Of a DNA stretch of 64,000 nt, positions 19,672 to 28,422 are shown one piece after another; positions within the stretch are counted from its first letter, which is position 1, and the number at the start of each line of letters is the position of its first letter. The stretch spans positions 1,488,001 through 1,552,000 of the forward strand of contig NZ_CP064654.1 of assembly GCF_015529805.1 (NCBI RefSeq), given 5' to 3'. Below the pieces are notes generated by a model. The model ran no database searches. It was not told where the DNA came from and saw only the letters and a program-made list of their open reading frames with translations. Position numbers and translations under genes: made by a program. Origin of the DNA: Qipengyuania soli (GTDB lineage: Bacteria; Pseudomonadota; Alphaproteobacteria; Sphingomonadales; Sphingomonadaceae).

Positions 19672-20316
19672 ATGAGTGCCAGACTCCTCGCCCTTTGCAC
19701 CGGCGCGCCGAGCCCGCTGCCTGACGGTAAGCTGAGCGCGATCGACAAACAGGAACGCGCGGGTCCAATTCGCATCGGTCGCCTGGGCCTCGACGGCGAC
19801 GCTCAGGTAGACCGCAAGCACCATGGCGGCGAGCACATGGCGGTGCATCACTATCCGGCGGACCACTACGGCTATTGGCGCACCGAGCTGCCCGCGGTGG
19901 CGAGGCTTGGAGCTCCGGGCGCCTTCGGGGAGAACTTGCATGTGTCGGGCCTCACCGAAAGCGACGTCCTCATCGGCGATCGCTTCCGGGTCGGCAGCGC
20001 GCTGCTGGAAGTCAGCATGGGCCGCCAGCCCTGCAGCACCCTCGCCCGCCACTTCGAGCAGACTGACATGGTGAAGCGCATCGTCGCGAACGGTCGTTGC
20101 GGGTGGTACTATCGGGTGCTCGAGGAAGGCGAGGCAGAGGCGGGCGATATTTTCGAGCGGGTCGAAAGTGGCGCGCCGGAGTGGACTGTCGAACGGGCGT
20201 TTGCCCTGTTGTTCGAGCCGAAACGGGTGCCCGACCGGGCGGAAATCGAAGAATTCATATCGCTCCCGGCCCTCGGCCCCGTTTGGCGCAAGAAGGCGGA
20301 GGCAAAGATCGCCTAA
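19672..20316 (+). CDS. MOSC domain-containing protein (YiiM-like)
   Basis: 214 residues. Characteristic MOSC features: LGLDGDAQVDRKHHGGEHMAV with the HGG motif, GAFGENLHVSGL, IGDRFRVGSALLEVSMGRQPC with the conserved cysteine, and a C-terminal helical extension as in YiiM-type proteins. The family handles molybdenum-cofactor-linked sulfur or reduces N-hydroxylated compounds, so a reductase/detoxification role is possible. It starts at ATG 19672, 15 nt after the dispersed repeat. Confidence 0.87.
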   Translation: MSARLLALCTGAPSPLPDGKLSAIDKQERAGPIRIGRLGLDGDAQVDRKHHGGEHMAVHHYPADHYGYWRTELPAVARLGAPGAFGENLHVSGLTESDVLIGDRFRVGSALLEVSMGRQPCSTLARHFEQTDMVKRIVANGRCGWYYRVLEEGEAEAGDIFERVESGAPEWTVERAFALLFEPKRVPDRAEIEEFISLPALGPVWRKKAEAKIA

Positions 20317-20449
20317 AGGCGTCCGTTCGTCCCGCCGAATGCCTCGTTTTATCGCTAATTTGGAGTTAAGCTCGCTTGTTCATCCGCGGTTCTGCAGCCT
20401 CGCGCATTGTGGGTTCAAGAAACCGACACATCGCAGATGAGGTAGAACG

Positions 20450-20836
20450 ATGAAGAAGATCGCACTCGCATTCGCCGCCGGCACCATGGCCCTTACCGGC
20501 CTCGCCACCGCAACACCGGCCGCCGCCGACCCGCCGCCATGGGCCCCCGCGCACGGTAAGCGTGCCAAGGACCGCGCGATGTACGACAGCCGCGGCTACT
20601 ACGTGACGCCGCGCCGCATCAGCCGGGACGACTACATGTGGCGCGGACGCGATGGCCGCTACTACTGCCGCCGCGACAATGGCACCACCGGTCTGGTGAT
20701 CGGCGCTGGCGTCGGTGCCCTTGCAGGCCATGAGCTTGCGGGTCGTGGCGACAAGACGCTCGGCGCCATTCTCGGTGGCGCAGTAGGTGCCATCGTTGGT
20801 CGCGAAATCGACCGTGGCAGCCTGAGCTGCCGCTAA
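20450..20836 (+). CDS. Glycine-zipper 2TM envelope protein
   Basis: 128 residues: signal peptide MKKIALAFAAGTMALTGLATATPAAA, an Arg/Tyr-rich middle (RGRDGRYYCRRDNG), then a glycine zipper helix pair (GLVIGAGVGALAGHELAG and GAILGGAVGAIVGREID), and a terminal Cys. This is the 17-kDa-surface-antigen-like glycine-zipper family, likely at the outer membrane or periplasm. It has its own upstream region and a strong terminator at 20869, so it is monocistronic. Confidence 0.85.
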   Translation: MKKIALAFAAGTMALTGLATATPAAADPPPWAPAHGKRAKDRAMYDSRGYYVTPRRISRDDYMWRGRDGRYYCRRDNGTTGLVIGAGVGALAGHELAGRGDKTLGAILGGAVGAIVGREIDRGSLSCR

Positions 20837-20868
20837 CGACGAGGGTCCAGGGCCCTTCGGATCGCAAG

Positions 20869-20910
20869 AGCGCGCCGCCACCGAAAGCCGGTAGCGGCGC
20901 GCTTTCTTTT
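20869..20910 (+). terminator. Intrinsic terminator of the glycine-zipper gene
   Basis: Ten-bp stem AGCGCGCCGC (20869-20878) with GCGGCGCGCT (20894-20903), followed by TTCTTTT. It separates the glycine-zipper gene from the SDR operon. Confidence 0.85.
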
Positions 20911-20936
20911 GGCGACGCCTCGGCTATGGTTCGCGC

Positions 20937-21707
20937 ATGAGCAGCGACAGGCCGAGCGTTCTGGTTACCGGAGGGGCGCACCGCCTCGGCAAGGCCATTG
21001 TCCAGCGTTTCGCAGACGCAGGTTGGCACGTCGTCATCCACTATGGCCGCTCCCGGCACTCCGCGGAGGCACTCGCCGTAACTCTGGAACATGCCGAAAC
21101 GGTCGGTTGCGATCTGGCCGATGGCGATGCGGCAGTCGCCATGATCGCATCGCTGGCCGGGCGCATTCCGGACTGGCGGGCTCTCATCAATTGCGCCGCA
21201 ATCTTCGAGTTCGACAATGTAACCGAACTCGACCCTGCCACGAACGAGCGGGCAATGCAGGTCAATGCCTGTACCCCCGCTCGCATGGCCCAGGCCTATC
21301 TTGCGGGGGCACAGGCTCGCTTGGGGAGGCGCGTAATCCATGTCACCGACCAGAAGATCGCCAACCCCAACCCCGACTTCTTCAGCTACACCATGAGCAA
21401 GCATGCCCTTGCGGCCACAGTGCCAATGCTGGCGATGGGAGCGTGCCGTCCCGAGGATCGGGTCTATGCCCTCGCCCCCGGTGCCATCCTCGCCAGCCAC
21501 GACCAGCGCGAAGAAGAGACCGAACTTTCCCACCGGATGAACCTGCTTGCCCGCAAGACGGCAAAGGAAGAGGTCGCCGATGCGGCACTGTTCCTGACCG
21601 ACGGCTGCCTCAAGAGCGGCCAGACGCTATTCGTCGACAGCGGCCAGCACCTGCTGCGCCAGCCCCGCGACGTGATCTATCTCGCGCGTGAGGGAGCTGA
21701 TTCATGA
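20937..21707 (+). CDS. SDR-family oxidoreductase (pteridine/dihydromonapterin reductase-like)
   Basis: 256 residues. NAD(P)-binding TGGAHRLGKAIVQRF at residues 11-25 resembles the TGGxxRxG motif of FolM-type pteridine reductases. The NxxA motif is in LINCAAIFEFD, and the catalytic YxxxK is in FSYTMSKHALAA. The C-terminus has LAPGAILASHDQ. A pterin substrate is inference from the motif. It overlaps the downstream cytochrome b gene as ATGA, so the three genes 20937-23105 form one translationally coupled operon. Confidence 0.8.
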   Translation: MSSDRPSVLVTGGAHRLGKAIVQRFADAGWHVVIHYGRSRHSAEALAVTLEHAETVGCDLADGDAAVAMIASLAGRIPDWRALINCAAIFEFDNVTELDPATNERAMQVNACTPARMAQAYLAGAQARLGRRVIHVTDQKIANPNPDFFSYTMSKHALAATVPMLAMGACRPEDRVYALAPGAILASHDQREEETELSHRMNLLARKTAKEEVADAALFLTDGCLKSGQTLFVDSGQHLLRQPRDVIYLAREGADS

Positions 21708-22375
21708 GGCGGCATTCGCTCAGCACGCGCCTGTGGCATTGGCTCAATGCCCTGTGCGTCGTCGTCCTCTTCATGTCCGGCCTGTCCATCTCCAACGCCC
21801 ATCGGCACCTGTATTGGGGCGACTGGGGTTTCGATGCCCGGCAAGCGTGGTTCGACGTGCCGCGCTTTCCTGACTGGATGACCATCCCGGGCCATTACAG
21901 CCTGGCCGTCGCGCGCGATTGGCATGTCCTGATGGCATGGCCCTTTGCCCTGGGCCTGCTGTTCATGTGGCTCGCCATGCTCGTGAGCAGGCACTTCGTG
22001 CGCGACATTGCCACGACGCGCAGCGAATGGCGTGCGCAAGCCATCCTCGATGACATAGTCCAGCACTTGAAGCTCGATTTCAGCCATGCCGGAGGCAAGT
22101 ACAACTTCCTCCAGAAGCTCGCCTACGGGGTGGTTCTCGGCATTTTTCTGCCCATGATGATCTTCACCGGCATTTCGATCAGCCCCGGAATGGGCCCGGC
22201 GTTCGGCTGGCTCATCGACCTGTTTGGAGGTCGCCAGTCGGCACGGAGCCTGCACTTCATCTTCGCCTTCGCCACTTGCGGTTTCTTCTTCGTCCATATC
22301 GCGCTGGTCGTCCTTTCAGGGCCAATCCACCAGATCAGGGACATGCTTACCGGAGGCCGCATCGATGAAGCGTAG
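21704..22375 (+). CDS. Cytochrome b561-family membrane protein
   Basis: 223 residues with about four transmembrane helices and haem-ligand-type histidines: RHSLSTRLWHWLNALCVVVLFMSG, DWHVLMAWPFALGLLFMWLAML, QKLAYGVVLGIFLPMMIFTGIS and ARSLHFIFAFATCGFFFVHIALVVLSG. This is the di-haem b561/Ni-hydrogenase cytochrome b fold. It probably passes electrons between the quinone pool and the periplasmic molybdopterin enzyme encoded next, with which it overlaps by 11 nt. Confidence 0.88.
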   Translation: MRRHSLSTRLWHWLNALCVVVLFMSGLSISNAHRHLYWGDWGFDARQAWFDVPRFPDWMTIPGHYSLAVARDWHVLMAWPFALGLLFMWLAMLVSRHFVRDIATTRSEWRAQAILDDIVQHLKLDFSHAGGKYNFLQKLAYGVVLGIFLPMMIFTGISISPGMGPAFGWLIDLFGGRQSARSLHFIFAFATCGFFFVHIALVVLSGPIHQIRDMLTGGRIDEA

Positions 22376-23105
22376 GAGTGTCCTCGCCGGCCTCGGTGCG
22401 CTCTGGGTTGCCGGCTGCAACAAGGTCGCGGAAACCGATACGGGGGCAAAGCTTCTTTCCGCTGCAGAGAAGTGGCATCGGGGTGCACACCGCCTGTTGA
22501 TCGACCGCAACGCTCTCGCACCCGAGTATCCGCACAGCGCCGTTTCCCCGTTCTTCCGCGGGAATGGCTCGACCGATCCGCAGAACGGCGAATACCCACG
22601 CCATGCTGCCAATGGCTTCAGCGACTGGCGGCTCGAGGTCCGCGGACTGGTGGAAACGCCGCTCAGTCTGTCGCTCGACAATGTCCGCAAGCTTCCCCAG
22701 CGCACGCAAGTGACACGCCACGATTGTGTCGAGGGCTGGAGCGCGATCGGCGAATGGACCGGCCCGCAGCTTTCCCTGTTGCTGGAAGCCGCAAAGCTGA
22801 AGCCGGAGGCCCGCTTCATCGTCTTCCATTGTGCCGACGAATACAAGGGCACGAGCTATTACGAGAGCATTGACCTGGTCGATGCTTTCCATCCGCAAAC
22901 GATCGTGGCCCACCAGCTCAATGGTGAACCACTGCCAGTCCGAAACGGTGCGCCGTTTCGCATGCGGATCGAACGGCAACTCGGCTACAAGCAGGCGAAA
23001 TACCTCACCGCAATCGAAGCTGTCGCGAGCCTCGAAGGCATCGGCGAGGGGCAAGGCGGGTTCTGGGAAGACCGGTCCGGCTACCAATGGTACGCCGGAA
23101 TCTAG
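22365..23105 (+). CDS. Molybdopterin-dependent oxidoreductase (sulfite-oxidase fold)
   Basis: 246 residues from ATG 22365, inside the 3' end of the cytochrome gene. The N-terminus MKRRSVLAGLGALWVAGC combines a twin-arginine-like signal with a lipobox (VAGC). The molybdenum-ligating Cys is in VTRHDCVEGWSAIGEWTG near residue 120, followed by FHCADEYKGTSYYESID and LNGEPLPVRNGAPFRMRI, standard for the sulfite oxidase/MsrP fold. With the membrane cytochrome b it forms a YedYZ/MsrPQ-like pair. The substrate is not determinable from sequence. Confidence 0.88.
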   Translation: MKRRSVLAGLGALWVAGCNKVAETDTGAKLLSAAEKWHRGAHRLLIDRNALAPEYPHSAVSPFFRGNGSTDPQNGEYPRHAANGFSDWRLEVRGLVETPLSLSLDNVRKLPQRTQVTRHDCVEGWSAIGEWTGPQLSLLLEAAKLKPEARFIVFHCADEYKGTSYYESIDLVDAFHPQTIVAHQLNGEPLPVRNGAPFRMRIERQLGYKQAKYLTAIEAVASLEGIGEGQGGFWEDRSGYQWYAGI

Positions 23106-23108
23106 GGC

Positions 23109-23543
23109 CTATTCAGGGAAGGAGTCGAAGGACCGCTTCCATGCCAGCCGGATCATCTCCTCGAGCACTTCGAGATCGATGTCGTCGAGCTTGTTCACAT
23201 AGAGGCAGGCCTTGCCCATCGAATGTTTGCCCAGTTTCGCGAGCAACGGGGCGAAAGCCGCCGCTTCGGTTTCGTCCCCGCAACGCAGGACATAGAGCGA
23301 ATGCTTGGCCTTTCGCGGGCTGAAGCCCTGACGGCACATGGTCCCTCCATGCCCGCTTTCATACCGGTACTGGTAGGATCCGTATCCAATGATGCTTGGC
23401 CCCCACATCTTGGGTTTCTCGCCTGTCGCCTCGCGGAAGATCCGATCGAGCACCCTCGCCTCCTCGCGCTTGCGCTCGGGCTCTACCTGCGAGATGAAGT
23501 CAGCAGGTTCGATCCTTGTGACGACAGTCTTGGCTTCGGCCAT
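23109..23543 (-). CDS. DUF1801 domain-containing protein
   Basis: 144 residues matching the DUF1801 (YdhG-like) pattern: REEARVLDRIFREATGEKPKMW, GPSIIGYGSYQYRYESGHGG, then ARLGKHSMGKACLYVNKLDDIDLEVLEEMI. It is cytoplasmic and has no known reaction. It converges on the molybdopterin enzyme (3-nt gap between ends) and diverges from cfa. Confidence 0.85.
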   Translation of the reverse strand: MAEAKTVVTRIEPADFISQVEPERKREEARVLDRIFREATGEKPKMWGPSIIGYGSYQYRYESGHGGTMCRQGFSPRKAKHSLYVLRCGDETEAAAFAPLLAKLGKHSMGKACLYVNKLDDIDLEVLEEMIRLAWKRSFDSFPE

Positions 23544-23583
23544 CGATTACAGCTCCGGCAGATGAAAGGATTGCGAGCATAAC

Positions 23584-24831
23584 ATGAGCAAGCGCCTCGT
23601 TGCCCGGTTTCTTGAATCGACGGTGCGCGAAGGCACCCTTTCCGTGCGCTTTGCTGACGGGGACGAGCGCACATTCGGCAAGTCGGCAGATGGATTTCCC
23701 GACATCGCCATTGCCTTCACCGATGCCAAGGTGCCGCGTGACATCCTGCTCGATCCCCGCATCGGCGCGGGTGAGGCATTCATGGACGGTCGCCTCGTAA
23801 TCGAGCGCGGCGGGATCATGGAACTGGTCCAATTGCTGCGGTCGAACAAGCCGTGGGAGCGGGGCGGGATTCTTCGCGCGCCAAGATTGGCTCAGCGCCT
23901 CAAGAACCGCGCGGCATTCGCAATTGAGTCGGTCAACAACAGGATCGGATCGCGCCGCAACGTTTCGCACCACTACGATATCGGCAACGCCCTCTACCGC
24001 CTCATGCTAGATCCCGAGCACATGCAGTATTCCTGTGCCTACTGGCCGGAAGGTGTAACCACACTCGGAAAAGCACAGGAGGCCAAGCTTGCCCATATTG
24101 CCGCAAAGCTTGCGCTTGCCGATGGGCAGAACGTGCTCGACATTGGCTGCGGATGGGGCGGGATGGCGATCTATCTCGCGAGCAAGTTCGACGTGCGTGT
24201 CACCGGTATCACGCTCTCGCAGGAGCAGCTCGCCCTCGCTCGGGAACGCGCCGTGTCGGCGGGCGTCGCCGATCGGGTCACATTCGATCTGGTCGACTAT
24301 CGCGACGTCCCGGCGCGGGGACAGCGCTTCGACCGGATCGTGTCGGTCGGCATGTTCGAGCATGTCGGGCGACCGCAGTTCGAGACATTCTTCCGCTGTT
24401 GCGCGAACCTGCTCGCCGACGATGGCGTGATGTTACTCCACACGATCGGGCGCTTCGGAGGACCGGGGACGACCGATGCCTTTACCCGCAAGTACATCTT
24501 CCCGGGCGGCTACATCCCGGCACTGTCCGAAACCTTGGCCGCCAGCGAGAAAAGCCGACTGATCCACTCAGACATAGAGACATTGCGCCTGCACTATGCC
24601 CGCACGTTGCGCGCCTGGTACGCCAATTGCGAGGCCAACCGCGACGCCATCATCGCCATGTATGACGAACGCTTCTATCGCATGTGGACCTTCTACCTCG
24701 CCGGGGCGACAGCAGCTTTCGAATGGGGCTCGATGGGGAACTACCAGATCCAGTACGTGCGTAGCCGCCATGCCATCCCGGTCACACGCAGCTACATTGC
24801 GGGTGCAGAAGCGAGCCTCAGGCCCATATAG
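23584..24831 (+). CDS. cfa: Cyclopropane-fatty-acyl-phospholipid synthase family protein
   Basis: 415 residues. SAM-dependent modification of unsaturated lipid acyl chains in the membrane. Blocks: SHHYDIGNALYRLMLDPEHMQYSCAYW, the SAM motif VLDIGCGWGGMAIYLA, VTGITLSQEQLALA, FDRIVSVGMFEHVGRPQFETFF, and IFPGGYIPAL; the C-terminal catalytic helices include YDERFYRMWTFYLAGATAAF. The full length and block order fit Cfa. Related mycolic-type or tuberculostearic methyltransferases share the fold, so the exact product is less sure. Confidence 0.9.
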   Translation: MSKRLVARFLESTVREGTLSVRFADGDERTFGKSADGFPDIAIAFTDAKVPRDILLDPRIGAGEAFMDGRLVIERGGIMELVQLLRSNKPWERGGILRAPRLAQRLKNRAAFAIESVNNRIGSRRNVSHHYDIGNALYRLMLDPEHMQYSCAYWPEGVTTLGKAQEAKLAHIAAKLALADGQNVLDIGCGWGGMAIYLASKFDVRVTGITLSQEQLALARERAVSAGVADRVTFDLVDYRDVPARGQRFDRIVSVGMFEHVGRPQFETFFRCCANLLADDGVMLLHTIGRFGGPGTTDAFTRKYIFPGGYIPALSETLAASEKSRLIHSDIETLRLHYARTLRAWYANCEANRDAIIAMYDERFYRMWTFYLAGATAAFEWGSMGNYQIQYVRSRHAIPVTRSYIAGAEASLRPI

Positions 24832-24902
24832 CTGGCCGAGCCCGCTGCGCCTGTTTGCGGACGGATGTGGTAGGGAGCGCCGCGGGAAGGCGCGGCCCGT
24901 TC

Positions 24903-25265
24903 CTAGTCCAGCTTGGTCCAGACCTCACTGTCACACATGGACTTGCCCATGGCGCACCCCTTGATCTTGATGCTCTTCGCATCATGGGTGACGGTGCCAT
25001 TGAAGGTCATGAAGCCCGGCATGCCGGGGTGCTTCATCTTCTTGCCGAACCAGGCCTCGCCCTGCGGTGACATGCCGTGGCACATCTCGAAGTCCTTCTT
25101 CTTGCCCTCGGTAATCCGGCAATAGAGCTTGTCTTCGGCCACCCATACGTGAACCTTGTCACCGTTCTTGCGCTGGTAGTTGCCAGTGGGATCGCCAGCC
25201 ACTGCCGGAGTAGCCACACCAATTGCCAGGACCGCAAAAGCGATCCCCTTCGAAACTCTCCCCAT
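24903..25265 (-). CDS. DUF2147-like secreted protein
   Basis: 120 residues from ATG 25265. Signal peptide MGRVSKGIAFAVLAIGVATPAVA, then DPTGNYQRKNGDKVHVWVAE with CRITEG, CHGM and KGCAMGKSMC, a cysteine spacing reminiscent of DUF2147 proteins, small periplasmic domains. A further in-frame start upstream is possible, but the AT-rich stretch 25266-25310 looks like promoter. Function unknown. Confidence 0.7.
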   Translation of the reverse strand: MGRVSKGIAFAVLAIGVATPAVAGDPTGNYQRKNGDKVHVWVAEDKLYCRITEGKKKDFEMCHGMSPQGEAWFGKKMKHPGMPGFMTFNGTVTHDAKSIKIKGCAMGKSMCDSEVWTKLD

Positions 25266-25409
25266 CACCCTCTCCTTATTAGAATATGCGAATATTAGCA
25301 TGTATACGGAGGGAGTCGATAGCCGCGCTTGCCTTGCCCCTGCCCCTTCTCCATTGCCGCGCCCGCTCGCCCCTGCTAGCCGCGCGCTCGTCAAAGCCAA
25401 GGTAACCCA

Positions 25410-26624
25410 ATGTCCGATATCAAACGCGTCGTCCTCGCCTATTCCGGTGGCCTCGATACCTCCGTCATCGCCAAGTGGCTGAGCGTGGAGCGAGGTCTCG
25501 AAGTCGTGACCTTCACCGCCGACCTTGGACAGGGCGAAGAGATCGAACCGGCGCGCGCCAAGGCCAAGGCCATGGGCATTCCCGACAACCACATCTTCAT
25601 CGAGGACCTGCGCGAGGAATTCGTGCGCGATTTCGTCTTCCCGATGATGCGCGCCAACGCTCGCTATGAAGGCGACTACCTCTTGGGCACGTCGATCGCC
25701 CGCCCGCTGATTTCCAAGCGCCTCGTCGAGATCGCGCACGAGACCGGTGCCGATGCCATCGCCCACGGCGCCACCGGCAAGGGCAATGACCAGGTGCGCT
25801 TCGAGCTTTCGGCCTATGCGCTCGATCCAAATATTCGCGTGATCGCCCCGTGGCGCGAGTGGAACCTCACCAGCCGCACCGCCCTCATCGCCTGGGCTGA
25901 AGCGCACCAGATCGCCGTTCCCAAGGACAAGCGTGGCGAGAGCCCGTTCTCAACCGACGCTAACCTCCTCCACACCTCGTCGGAGGGCAAGGTCCTCGAG
26001 GACCCGTGGGAGGAGACGCCCGACTACGTCTATTCGCGCACCGATCATCCCGAGAACGCGCCCGACACGCCCGCATACATCACGATAGACTTCGAAAAGG
26101 GCGATGGCGTCGCCCTCAATGGTCAGGCAATGAGCCCGGCGACGCTGTTGACCGCCCTCAACGACCTCGGCCGCAAGCACGGTATCGGCCGTCTCGATCT
26201 CGTCGAGAACCGCTTCGTCGGCATGAAGAGCCGCGGGATGTACGAGACCCCCGGCGGCGAGATCTATGCCCGCGCCCATCGCGGGATCGAGCAGATCACT
26301 CTCGACCGCGGGGCGGCGCATCTCAAGGACGAGCTCATGCCCAAGTATGCCGAGCTCATTTATAACGGTTTTTGGTTCAGCCCGGAGCGCGAGATGCTGC
26401 AGGCGGCGATCGACCTCAGCCAGGAAAAGGTCAGCGGGACCGTCCGGCTGAAGCTGTACAAGGGTCTGGCGAGCGTCGTCGGCCGCAAATCGCCCAATTC
26501 ACTCTATTCGGAAGCGCATGTGACGTTCGAGGATGACGCCGGCGCATACGACCAGAAGGACGCCGAAGGCTTCATCAAGCTGAACGCGCTCCGCTTGCGC
26601 CTGCTTGCCAAACGCGACAGGTAA
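25410..26624 (+). CDS. argG: Argininosuccinate synthase
   Basis: Condenses citrulline and aspartate with ATP in arginine synthesis. 404 residues, full length. The PP-loop ATP-pyrophosphatase motif [15 protein letters not shown] is at residues 10-24. Further blocks are [42 protein letters not shown]-type ([10 protein letters not shown]) and [17 protein letters not shown]. Monocistronic. Downstream lies the long non-coding stretch. Confidence 0.97.
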   Translation: MSDIKRVVLAYSGGLDTSVIAKWLSVERGLEVVTFTADLGQGEEIEPARAKAKAMGIPDNHIFIEDLREEFVRDFVFPMMRANARYEGDYLLGTSIARPLISKRLVEIAHETGADAIAHGATGKGNDQVRFELSAYALDPNIRVIAPWREWNLTSRTALIAWAEAHQIAVPKDKRGESPFSTDANLLHTSSEGKVLEDPWEETPDYVYSRTDHPENAPDTPAYITIDFEKGDGVALNGQAMSPATLLTALNDLGRKHGIGRLDLVENRFVGMKSRGMYETPGGEIYARAHRGIEQITLDRGAAHLKDELMPKYAELIYNGFWFSPEREMLQAAIDLSQEKVSGTVRLKLYKGLASVVGRKSPNSLYSEAHVTFEDDAGAYDQKDAEGFIKLNALRLRLLAKRDR

Positions 26625-26759
26625 TTGCGCTGCAACATGGGTTGTGCATCGCAATATTGCGCCTGCAGCATCGCATTTGGATTATTTTTGCGATGAACCG
26701 TTGAGTTATCCACCCCCCTCCACAGGGAAAAGCGGGGAAAGTGGAAAACTATACTCTTG

Positions 26760-27325
26760 CGCGATTGCAGAATCGGCTCGGCAGGAGCAGCTTTAACTCA
26801 TCGGAACGGCGAGGAAGCCAGCCGAACTGGAAGGTCCAACGATCTGAAAGTTCGAAAGAATTCCAGACCGGAAAGACGTGACGGAAGCTGTCCGCACGGA
26901 TCAAGAGACCCTCGTGGCGAAGGCTTCGGCCGGAGACAAGGCGGGTCGATGACGGAACCGTGAAGTCATTCCTGAACGAGCATGGCCAACCCGGCCGGAC
27001 GCTGATGGATGCTGAACCGGAAGGTCTTCGGACCGGAAAGAGAAGCAACCGCTCGAGGCTCCGACCACTACGGAAGGTCTTGCTGCGGAGCCGCCTGTTG
27101 AAGGCCGGCCTGGGACAGAAGCGAGGGTCTTCGGACCTGGCGCACTTGACCGGGTAGACTGGAGGGTGGAGCCGGATGCCGGTGCGAGCGCCGGTGACAG
27201 AACCGGAAGACGGATCTTCGGATGCGACGGACGGGGAAACATCGGATGCCAAGTTCCTGCCTCTTCGGAGACAAGACCACGCATCGGTGAGAGTGGGGTC
27301 GGCAGCAATGCCGGCCCCATTTGCT
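26760..27325 (+). ncRNA. Candidate long structured non-coding RNA (UUCG hairpin array)
   Basis: The 956 nt from the argG stop to 27580 hold no convincing gene, and all forward frames are repeatedly interrupted. The middle part is different in texture from coding DNA. I count about 28 GGA trinucleotides on the plus strand between 26761 and 27300 against only a handful of TCC. There are five UUCG-capped hairpins: 26922-26931, 27023-27034, 27126-27137, 27214-27223 and 27261-27270. A -10-like TATACT lies at 26750-26755, and a terminator-like hairpin (GGGGTCGGC 27295-27303 with GCCGGCCCC 27310-27318) is followed by ATTT. Upstream, 26625-26749 has GCATCGCA repeats and a CATCGCA/TGCGATG hairpin. Downstream, 27326-27580 is leader to the RlpA-like gene with nothing I recognise. 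The RNA is an inference. Confidence 0.45.
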
Positions 27326-27580
27326 ATGCGGGAAGCAAGTTTCCGTACGGCCACATGTCGCATGGCAAAGCCGCTCTTGATGCCGAAAATGTGCACGAAC
27401 TGCGGCCTCCAACCACTCGTATCGCGACTCGGTAGCACCCCCAAGATGCTGTAGGAAAACGGATCGCGGTTCCCCGAACCACGACGAACTGTGGCGCAAA
27501 TGGGGCAGGAACCCCTCCTGTTAAGGACTCCCGGGACCCCCTCCGGTATAGCCGCCGGAACCGAACGGGAGGTCCAGATC

Positions 27581-28096
27581 ATGGCCAAACGCGCGATACG
27601 CACGCTGCTTTTCATTGCTGCAACGGCCTTGCCGACAACCGCGGGCCACTCGGCCGACCGCGATGGCGTGGCGGCGGCTGTCGCGGCCGATGTCGCCTTT
27701 GCGTCCAGCTTCGCCCAGTTCGAAACGCTGCCCCCTGCCCCCGTGGCCACCTCCGGTGCGGTCGACATCGACACCATCGAGCCGGTCGCCGAAACCGCCG
27801 GCACCCCGCTCGGCAGCGGCACCGCATCCTTCTACGGCCGCGCATTCGACGGCCGGCGCACCGCCAGCGGCGAAGTCTTCCGCATGAACGAGATGACCGC
27901 CGCGCACCGCACCCTGCCCTTCGGTTCGCATGTCCGGGTCACCAACCCGGCGAATGGCAAGTCGGTGGTGGTCCGCATCAACGACCGCGGACCCTTCCAC
28001 GGCGGTCGCGTGATCGACGTGAGCCGCGCCGCCGCCACCGAGCTGGGCCTCGTCGCCCGCGGCCACGGCACGGTCGAACTCGCGCTGGTCGACTAG
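27581..28096 (+). CDS. RlpA-like septal ring lytic transglycosylase / double-psi beta-barrel protein
   Basis: 171 residues from ATG 27581, behind CGGGAGG. The signal peptide is MAKRAIRTLLFIAATALPTTAGHS. After an Ala/Pro-rich linker comes the RlpA barrel: GTASFYGRAFDGRRTASGEVFRMNEMTAAHRTLPFGSHVRVTNPANGKSVVVRINDRGPFHGGRVIDVS. The Asp of NDRGPF is the conserved residue in this fold. No SPOR domain is present, so it is a short RlpA form. Periplasmic, peptidoglycan-directed role inferred from family. Confidence 0.88.
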   Translation: MAKRAIRTLLFIAATALPTTAGHSADRDGVAAAVAADVAFASSFAQFETLPPAPVATSGAVDIDTIEPVAETAGTPLGSGTASFYGRAFDGRRTASGEVFRMNEMTAAHRTLPFGSHVRVTNPANGKSVVVRINDRGPFHGGRVIDVSRAAATELGLVARGHGTVELALVD

Positions 28097-28155
28097 GGCG
28101 TCGACTGAGCGCAGCGCGGGCTGACAGGCACGCGGGGCTTGTGTAGCCTCGCCCG

Positions 28156-28422
28156 ATGTACATCCCCCTGCCCTTCCTCGTCCTCGGCGTCGTGCTGCTG
28201 CTCGTCTTCGTCCTCGCGGCCCGCAGGCGCGGCGGCGGCGACATGATCGAGCGCCAGCGGCGCAACACCCCCGTTTCCCCCGTCGACGCGCACAAGGCGC
28301 TCGCCGATCCCGATGTGGCCACGGCGCTGGCGGCGGGGCGCAAGATCGAGGCGATCAAGCTGGTGCGCCAGCGGACGGGCCTCGGCCTCAAGGAAGCCAA
28401 GGACCTGGTCGAGAAGTCCTAA
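28156..28422 (+). CDS. Membrane-anchored protein with L7/L12 C-terminal-like domain
   Basis: 88 residues. One transmembrane helix (PLPFLVLGVVLLLVFVLAARRR) is followed by a linker and then KIEAIKLVRQRTGLGLKEAKDLVE, which closely follows the helix-turn-helix of the ribosomal L7/L12 C-terminal domain, the part that contacts translation GTPases. Such membrane-tethered copies occur as uncharacterised proteins. Its last four bases overlap the end of the convergent gene at 28419. Confidence 0.8.
   Translation: MYIPLPFLVLGVVLLLVFVLAARRRGGGDMIERQRRNTPVSPVDAHKALADPDVATALAAGRKIEAIKLVRQRTGLGLKEAKDLVEKS

Noticed and set aside
26706-26718. TTATCCAC resembling a DnaA box, possible origin
   Set aside because: Only one near-match (TTATCCACC rather than TTATCCACA), with no cluster of boxes, no AT-rich unwinding region and no dnaA/dnaN/parAB neighbours.
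26960-27157. Short plus-strand open frames inside the hairpin-rich region
   Set aside because: Frames are short, in different phases, lack ribosome sites and are Arg/Gly-rich without any family; they are explained by GGA-rich RNA.
26749-27822. Minus-strand open frame through the argG-RlpA gap
   Set aside because: Ser/Arg-rich composition with no motif, overlaps the start of the RlpA-like gene, and the strong GGA strand asymmetry suggests RNA on the plus strand.
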